From positions 41,398,149-41,462,148 of the forward strand of contig NC_074714.1 of the NCBI RefSeq assembly GCF_947242115.1: 64,000 nucleotides of DNA. Direction: 5' to 3'. Each line of letters starts with the position of its first letter. Position 1 is the stretch's first letter. Below are positions 12,346-25,469 of the stretch, piece by piece. The notes beneath the pieces were generated by a model. The model was given only the letters and a program-made list of their open reading frames with translations, made no database searches and had not been told where the DNA came from. The stretch comes from Biomphalaria glabrata (Eukaryota > Mollusca > Gastropoda > Planorbidae). The translations under genes were made by a program, and so were the position numbers.

Positions 12346-14399
12346 ACTATCGATACTTATGCATTGTTATATCTATCAATACAAACAACTCTCCCTTTTC
12401 CCCCCACAATATTAATCAAGACGGCTAGATTTTCTTTTATTTTTAACGGACAATGTCAGCCTAAGTATTTAATTTCTAAACCTTAAGAGTGGCCACACTG
12501 GAAGTCATAAAGTGGAGTCTCTACACGAATAGATTGACACTGGGATATGTATTGTTGTTTTTTTTTCTTATTTACCTTTTTTTTTTTTCACTGTGATTGA
12601 AACGACAGAAAAATAATTATGTGAATCTCAATATTGAAGTCAAAGATTGGTGTAGGAAAACTAGTCCTGAACTCGATTAAAACCTCTATCTCTTTTGGCT
12701 TTGTCTTTCTATGTTGCTAAGGCTTTCGGGAGAAATAAGTTCTTGTGCTGATCCGTTTAATCCTACTTTAAAAACATAAGGAACTTAGATAGAGTGCAAA
12801 CAATCAATGAATTATGACCTATGCTAATCTATAATAGATTGCTCAGCTGGTTGTCTGCAAAATCTTTGTAAGTTCAAAAAAGAAAAAGTTTTGTAATGAT
12901 AGCTTGCTTCATTCTAATCTTTAAACCAAAACCAGCCTGTTAAACGACATACCATATCTTACTGATGGCTTTTTACGAACCCGGATACTTGATAGTTTGA
13001 GATACGCTGAACTTCATCTCAATTGAGGTTCCAGACATAGAGCAAATAAGCATTAGGAAGCTTCCGTTAATGATCCAATGTATGACTTCTACTCACAGGA
13101 GGGAGTGAGTTACGAGCGACTCCTTTTCTATGCATCACTTCGCTCCATTAATATTTTTTTTACCACATCTCAATTGGTCTGTTTACGGGGGAAAGTCTGG
13201 CCACACCATAGCGTGAAATATAACATGACACATATGACTTATGACTGGCCAAAGATACTTTCGAAAAACAGAAGGAACCCCACCAACATAAGGGAGATAA
13301 AACAAATAGTAATCGCTGTATCAACAGACACGTGGAATTCAATCATTGCTAGATATATATTGTTATTGTTGTCCTTTTAGGAGAATTTATTTTGCTGGTA
13401 CTATTGTGAAATCCTGAATACTAGAAGTTGGTGATACAAAAACAGTACTCTGTATTTTAAAAAAAAAAATTTTGCCAACCTTAATAGTACATTTTTAAAG
13501 TCTATGTCAATCAAAACTGGTGCGGCAATCATAGGATTGGCTGATACCTAAATTATAGGCAGTACGTCCGAGCCGGGTTTTAGTAGGTGGAAGCCCCTAC
13601 CCTCTTACAAAGACCTCAATAGAAATTCGTTTTTTAATATTACTTATTTTAGGCATAACACATTTTTAAAGAAAGAGATATCAATTTTACCTCAAAATAC
13701 TGTTTGACAACAAGGTTTTAAAATGTAAATTATTGGTGAAATTAAGCAATGTGTTCTAATAGATCAGATATCAGGCCTGTCTCATGTTTTTGAAAAGAAA
13801 CTCAAATACAATTTAAATTTGGAAATAATGACTTTCTTAAACTCAATGGGTTGAAGTTTGTTGCAAGATATTACATGAGTTGTAGATCTTCAAGAGAAGA
13901 GTTTCACGACAAACAAGCAGATGTCAAGGACGCTCAATTGAATCTCAGTGCTCAGAGCTAAATTAAGCGCAAAAGATTATCAAATGCCTTTAAAAAAAAA
14001 AAAAACTTATCAACATGTGTACACCGCATACGAAAACTAACTATTTATAGCTCCGCCATGTTTGAAAATCTCCACTATTTGGTGGGGCCAGAGATATTTC
14101 TATTCAAATAAATACTATCTACATAACAACAAGGCAGATTTACATTATAGAGTGCAGCTAATGCATGTTGAAGGCCAGTGCATCTGTTGGTTAGAAAGAT
14201 TGCAGTGATGCTAAACCACAGGAATACTTTATTCAGCGATATTTTCAAAATGTGATTTTGCAGTTGCTTATTGAACGAAAAGACCCCCATTGTTACAGTG
14301 ACCTACAATAGTATCCTAATCCACGTCTCAATGTATGCCATGGATATGTACCCACATGTAAGGGGAAAGGGGGGTCAAAATACTTACATACGATGGTGT
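12346..14399. other. non-coding stretch after FaNaC
   Basis: FaNaC 3' UTR and intergenic DNA. No further gene, RNA or mobile element was recognised; short ORFs here have no family resemblance. Confidence 0.5.
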
Positions 14400-14680
14400 A
14401 TTAGTAGTAGTAGTATTGTTATTATTATTATTATATAAATGAGCTATGCTCACGGCCAGGGTCGAGATTTATTAGAGAGAAACAATACATTATTGCCCCC
14501 CCCCCCCCTTAACAGCAGTGCCTACTTATGATTTTTCTAGTGATGTGGCAAGTCTGCAGGAGTACTTACCTACGACAGGCAACGAGAAACTTCTTAGTGA
14601 TGTTTAGGGCCTCGAAGATGTCTGCGATGTCAGTCGTCACTATCTCCTTTATTATTATTATTTTATTGTGTATTATTACT
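14400..14680 (+). repeat. ATT-rich short repeat
   Basis: An (att)n run, then 'ggccagggtcgag', 'agagagaaacaa', a C-run, and a second (att)n run. Related to 768-1042. Confidence 0.4.
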
Positions 14681-14916
14681 ATTGTGCGTGTGTGTTAGAG
14701 AGGGAAACAGTCAAGCTACCTATCAGGTGCAGAGAGATTTCTATTTTTGTTTTCTGACGTATATGACCATGCAACTATAAAGGAGGTTAAAACTTCCGAA
14801 TCTGCAATTCATTCTGTCTTCCTGGGTACCTTCATTTCAAATTATGTCGCTATTCGATATGTTATGATTAATATATGGCCAAAAAGTGTTCGCATGTCAG
14901 CAATGTAGTTTGAGTT

Positions 14917-15074
14917 TTATATAGCCTAGCATTTCTATATCTTAGCATTGAGTTTTGTATATCTTAGCATTGAGCTTTGTATATCTTAGCATTGAGTTTT
15001 GTATACCTTAGCATTGAGTTTTGTATACCTTAGCATTGAGTTTTGTATACCTTAGCATTGAGTTTTGTATATCT
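14917..15074. repeat. 22-bp tandem repeat, about 6-7 copies
   Basis: Unit close to cttagcattgagttttgtat plus two bases, repeated with small changes (tatat/tatac) up to the edge of the Helitron-like element. Confidence 0.85.
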
Positions 15075-15289
15075 TACTAGCTATGATTTTACCAGGCTTT
15101 ATTTGGGTATGTTCATTCTGTTGTTTTTTTTTTTTTTGTTTTTGTTTTTAAGCTTATATATGAAAGGCATCTATAAAATAGTTGAGTCATAAAATAAATG
15201 AGCGTATCATAACAAAGCATTGAAGTGGTCGTTGTTATATTCCAAAGGCTGGACCGTAACCTCCTCTTGGTAGAGTAGATTTGTGCCTC

Positions 15290-15472
15290 TTACAATAACA
15301 ACGGATTTTCCCTGATTGCGTGGTATGCGCACTGAACTGTCGTTGGGATTGTTGAATCTCGATGGTCACCGGTTCATACCTAACCGGCTGCCATCCTGCG
15401 GCAGGTTTCTTGGTTTGAACTGGGTTGAAATTATCTTCAAATCTGAAGGAACATCCGAAACATGTAAAACAT
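15290..15472 (+). repeat. SINE, tRNA-derived family 2
   Basis: tRNA-like head (gcgtggtatgcgcactgaactgt, B box ggttcatacc), then 'ccatcctgcggcaggtt' and the family tail 'ctgaaggaacatccgaaa'. Other copies lie at 30455, 33195 and 41610. Confidence 0.7.
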
Positions 15473-15576
15473 CCCTGTGAGAAAATTTGAGATATAGGCC
15501 TACCACCCTTTTCCATCCCAACGTGATCGGTGTATAAGAAATCCTGTAAATTCATGGCAAGTTTCTTCAAGATTTC

Positions 15577-16302
15577 TACATCTAAAAATACATCTGTTTA
15601 ATCTCTAGACTTGACCTAGATCTAAAAATGCATCTGTTTAATCTCTAGACTTGACCTAGATCTAAAAATACAGCTGTTTAATCTCTAGACTTGACCTAGA
15701 TCTAAAAATACAGCTGTTTAATCCCTAGACTTGACCTACATGTAAAAATACAGCTATTTAATCTCTAGACCTACATCTAAAAATACATCTGTTTAATCTC
15801 TAGACTTGACCTAGATCTAAAAATGCATCTGTTTAATCTCTAGACTTGACCTAGATCTAAAAATACAGCTGTTTAATCTCTAGACTTGACCTAGATCTAA
15901 AAATACAGCTGTTTAATCCCTAGACTTGACCTACATGTAAAAATACAGCTATTTAATCTCTAGACCTACATCTAAAAATACAGCTGTTTAATCTCTAGAC
16001 TTGACCTACATGTAAAAATACAGCTGTTAAATCTCTAGACTTGACCTACATCTAAAAATACAGCTGTTTAATCTCTAGACTTGACCTAGCTAGATCTAAA
16101 AATACAGCTGTTTAATCTCTAGACTTGACCTACATCTAAAAATACAGCTGTTTAATCTCTAGACTTGACCTACATCTAAAAATACAGATGTTTAATCTCT
16201 AGACTTGACCTACATCTAAAAATACAGCTGTTTAATCTCTAGACTTGACCTACATCTAAAAATACAGCTGTTTAATCTCTAGACTTGACCTACATCTAAA
16301 AG
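15577..16302. repeat. 40-bp minisatellite with 195-bp higher-order period
   Basis: About 18 units of 40 bp (cagctgtttaatctctagac, ttgacctagatctaaaaata). Some units lack ttgac (35 bp). A five-unit block of 195 bp (four of 40 plus one of 35) is repeated almost exactly: the diagnostic variant cagctatttaatctctagac occurs at 15751 and again at 15946. Confidence 0.95.
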
Positions 16303-16778
16303 TAAGTTTAGAGATGAGCATGCTCGTTAAAAATCCATAAATAAAAACTTAGAATTAGCCTATAGTGATTGTGTAATTCTAATAGGTTTGGTTTTGTCTA
16401 GTAGAAAATAAAGGTGAATAGAATTTAAAAATGTAGTTTATGAACGGTAAAAATGTTCAATCATTGGTCTACAATACTTCGTTTATTTGTTACACGCTAA
16501 TTTGATTTGTATCAACGCGCGAGGAAAGATGTTTATGAACGGGCTAGTGTTAGAATGTATGTCAATATGGCTGTCCGACCTAAATCTAATTCTATACATT
16601 TGGACATTTTGTTATTTTTATTTTTTATGGCCCTCTTGTGGTGGTAGGAATATTAAACGTAGGCCTACACTATGGTCTCCGACATGATCTAAGGAAGATT
16701 TATGCCAAGTTTCATCAAGATTGGTCAAACGGTGTTGATTTCTATAAGTAACAAATAAATATACTCCTTACAATTTGA

Positions 16779-18390
16779 TTAATCAATGAGATGTATACCT
16801 ATATGCACATGTATTCACATATAAAATATATCAATAAATGTACATATATTCTAACATATCTCAATGAAGCAAATGTATGTTGCTATTATGTTCATGTTTT
16901 TTTGTTGTTTTCTAAATTTGAATTTGATTTTTTGTTTATTGGTGATTAAAACTATGTGAAATAAAAGTATGCTTCAAAAGAAAAATGGTGGGCTTTTTAT
17001 AATTTAATTTTAACAAATCAATGATCTTAATTAAGGCATCAATACAGCACCATTTAAGTAACTTTGAAAAAGGAATATTAATTATAATTTTACATTGCAT
17101 TACACAAAAAAAAGGCCAGCTTCCCATCACATAGCTAATAATCTAAACCAGAACCTCTTCCAATATTTTCTACATAACAACCCCTATGTTGTGCAAAGCC
17201 CAGTGTGACTGAAGGCAAATCTCATATCAGATTTATTTTAAACTATTTCAGAGCAAACAGAAGAAAAGGCACGTTTTCAGAGTTACAGTTTGAAAAATAA
17301 AAACAAAACAAATTAGAATAGAACCCAAGACAAAAAACAATTGAAAAACTTCCAACTTCTCATGCATCAAAAATTTCATCTCACATTTGCAGCCTCCCAT
17401 TAAAATAACAAGGCACAAAATAAATGTAGTTTGGATTCGATTTTATATTTATATAAATATTTTTATATATATGTATGTATATGTATTTATTTATTTTTTT
17501 ATTTTTTTTTATTTTATTTTATACCATACACCTTTACCATGAAGTTCAATTGACATGAACTGTTTAAATGCATGGGTAGGAAATGAAATAAGCAAATGGA
17601 CTACATAACCAAAAGAAAAGTCATGATTGTAAAGATTAAAAATAACTCGATTAAGATATAACAAATCCAACAGAAAAGAGATGGTTAATGCTTTGAGCTT
17701 CCAAGCTCATGACAAAATCAACATAGAAGAAAAACCCAGAATAGTCTCAACTAGAAACCAGAATGGCCTCAACTAATTTTGTTAAATGTAAAACTAAGAA
17801 AATGTGGGCTCTTCAAATCAGCAAGAATATCTTATGCATGTCTGACATCTGACAACAAACCAACAACTAAAATTCATTGTGACAGATGCCCAAAGTAAAG
17901 CAAAAGGTTTAAGGCAATGAGTATAACAATATAAACAACATGTCTTTCACTATATTTTTTTGCAAAAAAGCAAAAAAAAATAGTTAAAATTATTTTTTTT
18001 ATTAAAAAAAAAAAGGGGAAGCGGGTCTTTAAAATACATTTCATAAGAAAAAAAAATATTTAAAAAATGGGGGAAAATACCAGTGTGAGTTGAGGTCATG
18101 CAGTATATGGACAAGTAAAAATGTTTCAAAGCTGAGTTTAAATGATGATGCAAATGTCAGAGCTACCAAAGAGATATGTCTGAGTGGTTAAAACATTAGC
18201 AATTTAGACAACAAAAATACAGCTCTACTTCATTTGTACTGTTTAAAAACTGAAAGTTTACCAATTCAAGATTGAAGTGACTACATGGAGCAAAAGCACA
18301 GTATGTGTATATGTTCTATAAGTAAGGCACATATGATGTTCTAGGCACATATGATGTGTTAAACATATAATGAGAAATAACTATGATGTT
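16779..18390. other. non-coding stretch
   Basis: AT-rich, no coding exon recognised on either strand. The missing INTS13 3' exons would be expected here or further left, but I could not identify them. Confidence 0.4.
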
Positions 18391-18394
18391 CTAA

Positions 18395-18625
18395 GTTACA
18401 GTGATTTGTAGTATATAGGATACGGTAGATTCTTGTGATGTGTAGTATGTAGGATGCTGTAGATGTATTTGGTGTGTAATATATAGTAGGCTGTAGATGC
18501 ATGTGATATGTAATAAATAGGATGCTGCAGATGTTTGTGATATGTAATAAGTAGGATGCTGCAGATGTTTGTGATGTGTAATAAATTGGATGCTATAGAT
18601 GCATGTGATGTGTAGTGTATAAGAT
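18395..18625. repeat. 34-bp degenerate tandem repeat
   Basis: Unit like ataggatgctgcagatgttt plus gtgatatgtaataa; 'gatgct' recurs at 18521, 18555 and 18589. About six or seven diverged copies. Short ORFs through it are repeat artefacts. Confidence 0.8.
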
Positions 18626-19292
18626 GTAGTTCAAAAAAAATTATCATAATTCAAATATAATTAATACAATGATAGAATTAGAAACATTTTTATGATTCAT
18701 GAGTAATTAAGCATCATAAGGTCATTCGCCCATCTATAGTGTGTTTGAGCTTTAGGTTATTCGAGTGTAATGAAGGTGTTGTGTAAATGATTTACTAGAG
18801 AATGAATAGATATTGAATGCTATAGGCTTACAAACTGTTTAAAGAAATATTAAACAGCAAGGCTACATAATGATACAACATCTTTAAAGAATATCTATTA
18901 AAGGATTATAACAAGGAGGAATACTGTATGGACTTTTCAGGTCAGAGTTTTTCAGTTTTATTCATGATCTGAACACAAGGACAGGACCCTCTGGCAACAT
19001 AGACTATTAATCCTTCTATTCCTTCAGACTCAATGTCTGGCAACATGTACTTTTATCCTTCAATTCTGCCAGACTGACTTAAATCCCTTTCATAAGCAAC
19101 ATAATGGTAATTTTGTAAACTATACAATACTTAAAGCAAAGAAGAGATACAAAGAAAACTTCACTTCACTAAAAAAAAAAAAAAATATCTAGACATTTGT
19201 TTATCTAGATATTTGTTTATATGTTCTACTGAAAGGGAAAAAAAAGGAAGAAGCTAAAGAAAGTTACGGGGAAACAAATTAAAATAACTTAC
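18626..19292. other. INTS13 intron after exon 4, no gene seen
   Basis: Follows (on the - strand) the donor of INTS13 exon 4. Two related stretches containing 'tctggcaacat' (18991, 19035) suggest a small local duplication. Confidence 0.4.
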
Positions 19293-22200
19293 AAATCACT
19301 TGATGAAGACATCTTGTTGTGCTGCAAAGCTTCTAAAATATATTCCTCTAAATGATTTACTTGCATATCACTGGAAAGAACAGATATGTTGAACAAAAGT
19401 TCAAGAGATACATAAACACAAATAAATGAGATATGCTTGATTATTTCATGAGAATAATAATGATACATTGCCAGGATTCAAAATTAAGGATTTTAAAAAA
19501 TAAAGAAGACTAGACTATTATATAACAGAATACATGGCTTCTCACTTTTTCAGAACAGTCAGATAAATAATCCTTCCTCTGTTTCTGACAATGTCTCCAT
19601 TATCCAGCATGTCTTGCTGTTCTTGGGTTGGCTCACGGAGACAATCAATAGCACTAGATAGTCCATGAAATACAGAGTACTCGCTGTCATCTTTCTTTGA
19701 CTTCAGTGGAGGTCCTACCTGAGCCAGCCGCATATTCAGAGTCTAAAGAAATATGAACCAAACTTGATTGCCAATAATGAAAAAAACAATAAAATGAGAA
19801 TATTTGTTTGTTTGTTTTTTTTGTTTAGTATTATAACATCCAACATTGGTATTTGATTAAAATTAAAGGCTTTCATTTAAGTAGCATAATTTCTTTTATT
19901 ACAACTCTAAATAATTAAACTAAAAGAAAAGACACACAAAATTATTTTTAACTTTATAATATTGAAACCACAAATGCCATTTCAGAAAACTTCAAAGCTT
20001 ACAGGTTTTTTAAAAGCTTTTTACTGCATCAAAAGTTTAGTATTTAGAGCTAGCATCAACCTAGTTAAAACACTAGCCAAAAAATGTTTTTAAAAAAAAG
20101 TATGATTTAACATTTCAATTGTCTACAAATGAAATGTATCCCAAGTGTACACACTTAAACAAGTATGCACCAAGAACCAATTAATAATAATAATAACTGT
20201 TAAGCTTTCAAAAGAACTTTTTTTCAAATTTTTATAATAATTTTAGTATTTAACTCAACATAATTTATCTTTCAAAATCCAATAGTCATAGAAAAATATT
20301 GCATTGCTTTCTAACCCCCAAGTGATAATAAATGCAATTTCTTTTCTCTCCAATAAACTTACAAAAGTCACACACTTCATTATTTTTATATCATCTCAAA
20401 CTACTTTTATAAAGAAAATAGTAACTCAATATTTTAAAATTGTCCATGATTAGTTAACTAGATAGAAATGTGTCTCTCTATTCTGTTCCAAATATTCTAA
20501 GCATTTTTAAACATTATGACTTACATTTTAAAAGCTTAAGAATATTCCATATCTGAACATAACATTAGTCCTTTATAATGTCTTTTATATTTCGAAAAGT
20601 TCCCTAAGCTTGTTAATCATGATTTATAAAGTTAATTATAACTATTATTTTTATGTCTGACCAGCAAAAGTGAAAAAAAATCCAGCAATTTGCCAACTCA
20701 CTCACAAAAAAAAATATAAAATATTTAAAACTAAAATAAAAATGTTGATGACAAACTCAACTTACAGTAATAGTGTCAGGACAATTCCATGGGTTCAGCG
20801 ATGTTCTACCAGAGACCACTCGGAACTAAACAATGAGATAACACAGACCAATAAATAATGGTTACAAAAATAACAAAATTGTGTAGACATTTTTACTTCA
20901 TCATGTTATATGAAGTAATACTACCAGAGATTATTTCTTTCTGAGAACCACTTCCAGTTAAGTCAGAAGAAATTATAGCTAGCAGCCCTACCTTATTAAA
21001 GAAAAAAAAAAGATGCTATGTAAACAATGTAGGACACACACAAAAATGTCCTAATGGTGCCTTGAGAGACCAAGTTCAGGCTAAAGGATGGGTGAAGACA
21101 ATTAAATGAAAATATCCATCTGATGTCTTGTCTTCTGACACAGAGAAAAGAATTTCAGAAAGTATATGACAGGAAGGCAAGTCAGACACTATAAGAAATG
21201 AATTTACACCACACTGTAGGGTTTAGGATATTTGGCTTAATATTTCAACAGACAGAGAAGTTGCAGCCTTTAGAAAACAGAAAGAAATGGTGTCCCTTTT
21301 CTGTATAACTACTGTTTACTGAGAGTTGTGTCATACTGTGAACAAGACTATATAATTTTTTTGATTAGAAAGAAGACTGCAGTGCAATATGTCTAGAAGA
21401 TAGAAACTTTCTATTAGAAAGTATAACAATTGTACAATAGTTTTTACATTAAACATATCAGTTTAAGCCAGTGATGCCCAAAGTACAGCCTGCGGGCCGG
21501 ACGTGGTTAGATCCGGCCCGCCGAAACGTCAGCACAAAATGTATAAAATCCTCCCCCCTTCAAAAAAAAGTTGAAAATGTATTGTAATAACCGAAGTGAG
21601 GCAACTCAACGAGGCACATATATGTTTATTTACACGACATCACAGGTACACAAAACAATATCTATCTTAGGCACAGGTTCTCCATATTGGCCCTCAACTT
21701 GGGCGGAAATCGTTTTCTTCTCTTCCTAATGTTGACATCCTTTTTAGTCTAGTTTATCACAGTGCGCACCTTCTAGCTTAGATGGCGGTGCACTTGGCAG
21801 AGTTATAACAGTATCTTTACCTTCGTTAGTGCTCTCGCTTTTTCTCTGATGGATTGGTATCATGACCTTTAACAAGTGTGACTTTATGAGTTTATGAACT
21901 GGAACTCTGAATGTAGAGTCTACCAGGAAAAGTGAATGGATCTTTTTTGTGGAACATAAGTCAACATAATTGTTTTGTAAAGAAAGTCTGACTGTTTCAG
22001 AAACAACAACATATTACAGCGGTATTATAGAACAAATATGAAGGCCTTCTTGGTTTGAGCCGCGTATAAAAGATTGGTTAAACTATGCCAAGAGATTGGA
22101 GGGTCTATGGGAATATTTACCAAAAAGAGACAAGAAAATAAATTAGTGGTAAAGTTAACTAAAATGTTGCTCACATTTTAAGTAGAGAAATGAAGCCATT

Positions 22201-22980
22201 TTTAGATGCGTAAAAAATGATATACTTTAAATATCCCATTAAATTAATGTTAAGTACTAGATCCAATAGTTTTAAATCGTTTCAGGTGAATTTTGATTTC
22301 ATTTTTGTTTTTTTACCTTTTTGTTGATGTGGCCCGTGACGCGCGTCGAAAGTTAAAATGGCCCGCAGGTCAAATTAGTTTGAGCATCACTGGTTTAAGC
22401 CAATTAGATTTTTTTTTATTATGTCTTTGAATTGCATAATTTACACTATAATCATAGTTTACACAACATTTAGAAACAAATAAAAATTACAACATTCTTT
22501 TTTTCAGTTGTATTTATGAATTAATTGTATCATTTGTGACTAATTTTCTTTACTAATTTCTTTTCTTAATAAAATCATTACAATTTTTATCTACAAAATA
22601 TTACCTTCATATTTCTATAAGACTATTTAATTAAAAATGTACCTGTTATAAGAGATGTCTCATATATTACAATTTAATTTAATTTTATGGTTGCAAGTTT
22701 AAACTCTTTTTTTTATTCCATCAAGAATTTATTATAAGTTATTGAAACTACAAATACTTACATGTCTATCTTTGGGGTAAATATCAAACACTATCCTTAA
22801 ATATTCCTGGACCCCCTCCACATTGCATGTCCAAAGAGATTTGTAAATGGGGGCAGCAGGAATCACTCCAGAACCTTTGGACTTTAATGTGTCATACTCA
22901 ATAGGTTGGTTACAGGACTGAGCAAAGAATGGACTTCTATCCAAGATAAACACTGTTTTGTGTGTGATTGAGGAAGCCAT
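19293..22980 (-). CDS. INTS13: Integrator subunit 13 (asunder), N-terminal exons 1-4, incomplete
   Basis: INTS13 is a subunit of the nuclear Integrator complex (snRNA 3'-end processing, promoter-proximal termination). Its N-terminus is a von Willebrand A-like domain. Coding exons on the - strand are 22762-22980 (MASSITHKTVFILDRSPFF..), 20766-20825 (FRVVSGRTSLNPWNCP..), 19546-19742 (TLNMRLAQVGPP.., RNRGRIIYLT) and 19293-19370 (DMQVNHLEEYILEALQHNK). All have GT..AG ends and compatible phases (0, 0, 2, 2), totalling 184 aa plus two bases. The order and spacing follow human INTS13 (HKTVFVVD, APISKSLWTC, NSW, GNRGRIICIT, MLEDCVQETIHEHNK). The acceptor of the first coding exon is at 22998/22999, so a 5' UTR exon lies upstream. 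The remaining roughly 500 residues were not found to the left. Exon 4 may not be the end, but no further exon could be recognised. Confidence 0.9.
21469..22392. mobile_element. non-autonomous hAT element with perfect 8-bp target duplication
   Basis: Imperfect inverted ends: CAGTGATGCCCAAA at the left, with GAGCATCACTG at the right. Both continue into GGCCCGC-type blocks. The element is flanked by the direct 8-bp duplication gtttaagc (21461-21468 and 22393-22400), diagnostic of hAT insertion. It is 924 bp with no transposase ORF and sits in INTS13 intron 1. A fragment of the same family is at 49950. Confidence 0.9.
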
Positions 22981-23141
22981 AGTTGAAAACTTGCTGATCT
23001 GAAAGTATGCAAATTAGCAATGTTCCAGTTTTAAAAGTTCAAAAGATAAAGTAAATACCCCAGGCCCCTGAATATTTGTTTGTTATAAATCTCATGCTCT
23101 ATTTTGCATCTGTTCTAATTTTTTTTTTGTTTCTTGCGTTG

Positions 23142-23166
23142 ATGGGGGGGGGGGGGGGGGGGGGGG
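23142..23166. repeat. poly-G run
   Basis: About 24 consecutive G, in the INTS13 5' intron; possible G-quadruplex former and likely a sequencing trouble spot. Confidence 0.85.
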
Positions 23167-23484
23167 TCCGCAAACAGTCTAACCAAGGTTAATAGCATTT
23201 TAGTTTTATATTCTTGTTTACTTAGTACTAATTTCTTTTAATAAACCCTATTGCTATGTTTGATTTGTTTAAATAACTCACCAATAAGGAGATTTCATGA
23301 TAATATGAATTTCTACATCTAAATCTATACCTACAATAGTGGAGTGATTTAAATTACCATAAACCAAGCCTCTGACCTAGCTGACAGAGAAGTTACTTAA
23401 GCTAGTACAAGATCTAGTAGAGTCTTAATATATAATAATTATAGATCTAAACAGTCTATTATTTATTATTATTATTATGCAGGG

Positions 23485-24420
23485 ATTTTGTTATGCGAAT
23501 TGTCACAGCACCCAGCAAAAATCAAGGGACAGATGAGATTATTAGTATTATATTTCTATATAAAAAAGGTGCCAAGTCTAACTGCTTCAACTATCAAGGC
23601 TTAACTATTCTGTCAGAAGTAGGAAAGATCTTTGCACAAGTCCTATTTAATAGGCTCACGAACAATAAATACTCAAAAAATTGTACCAGTGCATTTTCAT
23701 GTTTATTTGCATACAAAATTATGTAAGATGCAAACTGGTCAGTAGTGGTCAGTATCTCCACACTGAACATGAGCTCTAGCTCGCTGTTAACAAATTTGCA
23801 TATATATATATATGCTGCCACTACTTCTGGTTTAATTATAAACGTTAGAAAAAAACAGAAATCATTTTTCAGAAGTCACCCAATAAAATCTACTCAGTGC
23901 CAAAGACACCCCCTCAATGTGGTATACCACTTTACATATATATATATATATATTTAGGTATTCCAATGATGCACCGCTTTCAAGAGAAGTTGATAACTGT
24001 CTGGATGCCTTCAAGTGAGCGGAATAAATTGCTTCACCTGCCTACAAAGCTCAGTGTCTACCAAGCCATGGTTGTCTCAATTCTTCTATAGTATATGGAT
24101 CTAAAACATGGGTAATATCTAGAAATAAACTAAGAATTCTTGAAACGATTTCATCAAAAATGATTGCACTCCATTTAGGGCATACATAGGCAAGACCCTC
24201 CAACAAACATCAATGTTCTTGTGAAGCTGGTAAGAACAATGTAAATGAACTGCTTATAATTTGAAAGCTATGCTGGGCATGACACATATCCTTATCCAGC
24301 TGAACATGACAGCTGGAAAAAATATGTAGATTACAGCTAGGACTGTGTAGCCACTTCTTCTTCTTCTTCTAGCTAGCTTTTTGTTGCTGAGCTGTCAGCT
24401 CTTTTGCAGAAACTGTGTAG
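23485..24420 (+). mobile_element. LINE fragment, reverse transcriptase to C-terminus, decayed
   Basis: Shows IIFLYKKGAKSNCFNYQGLT, typical of LINE reverse transcriptases, then (after a deleted middle) FQEKLITVWM and KLSVYQAMVVSILL, then remnants of the C-terminal region (SETW.., E-AGKN-VNELL). It has several stops and frame changes and a large internal deletion. RTE-like; clade not certain. Lies in the INTS13 5' intron. Confidence 0.7.
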
Positions 24421-24839
24421 CCACAAGAAATACATACTGCACTCCTTTATAAATGATAATCTGTGGAATTAGACTTGAAGACAAGGTAGTAGGCCACAAG
24501 CCTATACTCATAATACTGCATTGAGATCTAAGTAGTATAAGTATAATAATAATTTAAATACAGTCTACTATGACTCTATTGAAAAAAAATTTAAAAGGCT
24601 GAAGAATGCAGTATTTCCCATGGCTACGCAGCCTCAGTTGTGACCTACACATTTTGCCACATCAAGCCTCCAGGGCAAGCATAATGATAATCATTGTCCA
24701 CCCGTGGTCAATTAAGATTTTCTTTTGGTTGTCTTCGTCTGTTCTCAGCAGCAGATTTTCTGGTCTCAATGTGTATCCCGAAGCCTTTATAGTGACCTCC
24801 AGCTGTCTTGGTCTGAAGTCACATGCAACCAGTGAAACC

Positions 24840-24873
24840 AGGTGCTTTCTTCTTCTATATATATAATACATAT

Positions 24874-24911
<38 letters not shown>

Positions 24912-24912
24912 A
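24840..24912. repeat. (TA)n(GA)n microsatellite
   Basis: Tracts of tatata followed by gagaga. Confidence 0.85.
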
Positions 24913-25469
24913 AGTATACACCATCTAGATAAATAAATCTACTATAATCTATATCTAGACTATTTTAGACTAGTAATTGTACTAATTCTAGATGATAGAT
25001 CTAGTTGAATAGCAATAGTATTGGCAATAGTAGTTGTAGTTCTAGTCTCTGAAGTCACTGAAGACACTGTAGTCTCAACAAGTTGAACTAGTCTGCAAGT
25101 GTACTACAGACTTGACTACTACAGTGTTATTATAGTAATAGAGTGTAGATCTATAAATTAAAATTTATAATTTATAAAAAATATATAATAATATTTAATA
25201 ATAATCGTCAGTCTACATTTAGCCAGACGTCTAATCGTCGACTCTAAAAATGTTTATTTAAAATTTTAATTTAATTTGATAAAAATAAAATGCATTCGAT
25301 ATAAAGTTATAAACTTAGTTACTTACCGCTTAGGCCCTAATGCTATCTACTAAACAGTGGTTTTCATTCAACGCTGAGCATTAGTAGCTCTACAATCTAG
25401 TCTATTAGTATTACTCTATACTCTAGTCTATATCTATACCAAGTAGAAGTACTAGATCTAGAAACTCAC

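Larger units (their letters stand above)
15077..16778 (-). mobile_element. Helitron-like element, non-autonomous (candidate)
   Basis: Read on the - strand it would start TC (16778) and run through 'gttacttatagaaatcaac', 'gaccaatcttgatgaaact'. These blocks occur in the same order at the 5' end of the better-supported Helitron at 44059. It would end CTAG (15077-15080) followed by T, as Helitrons do, with 'aaataaag' a little upstream, also as in the 44059 copy. No strong hairpin is seen before CTAG, so the 3' end is uncertain. It carries a SINE and a 40-bp minisatellite. No Rep/helicase sequence was seen. Confidence 0.4.

Noticed and set aside
15235-15570. 111-codon - strand ORF
   Set aside because: Runs through a SINE of family 2 in the wrong sense; no protein family.
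15577-16302. CRISPR-like regular repeats
   Set aside because: Units are contiguous without unique spacers and the genome is eukaryotic; a minisatellite.
24662-24871. 69-codon - strand ORF (RPRQLEVTIKASGYTLRPEN)
   Set aside because: Looks protein-like in part, but no family was recognised, no splice context, and it ends in a microsatellite; not enough to call a gene.
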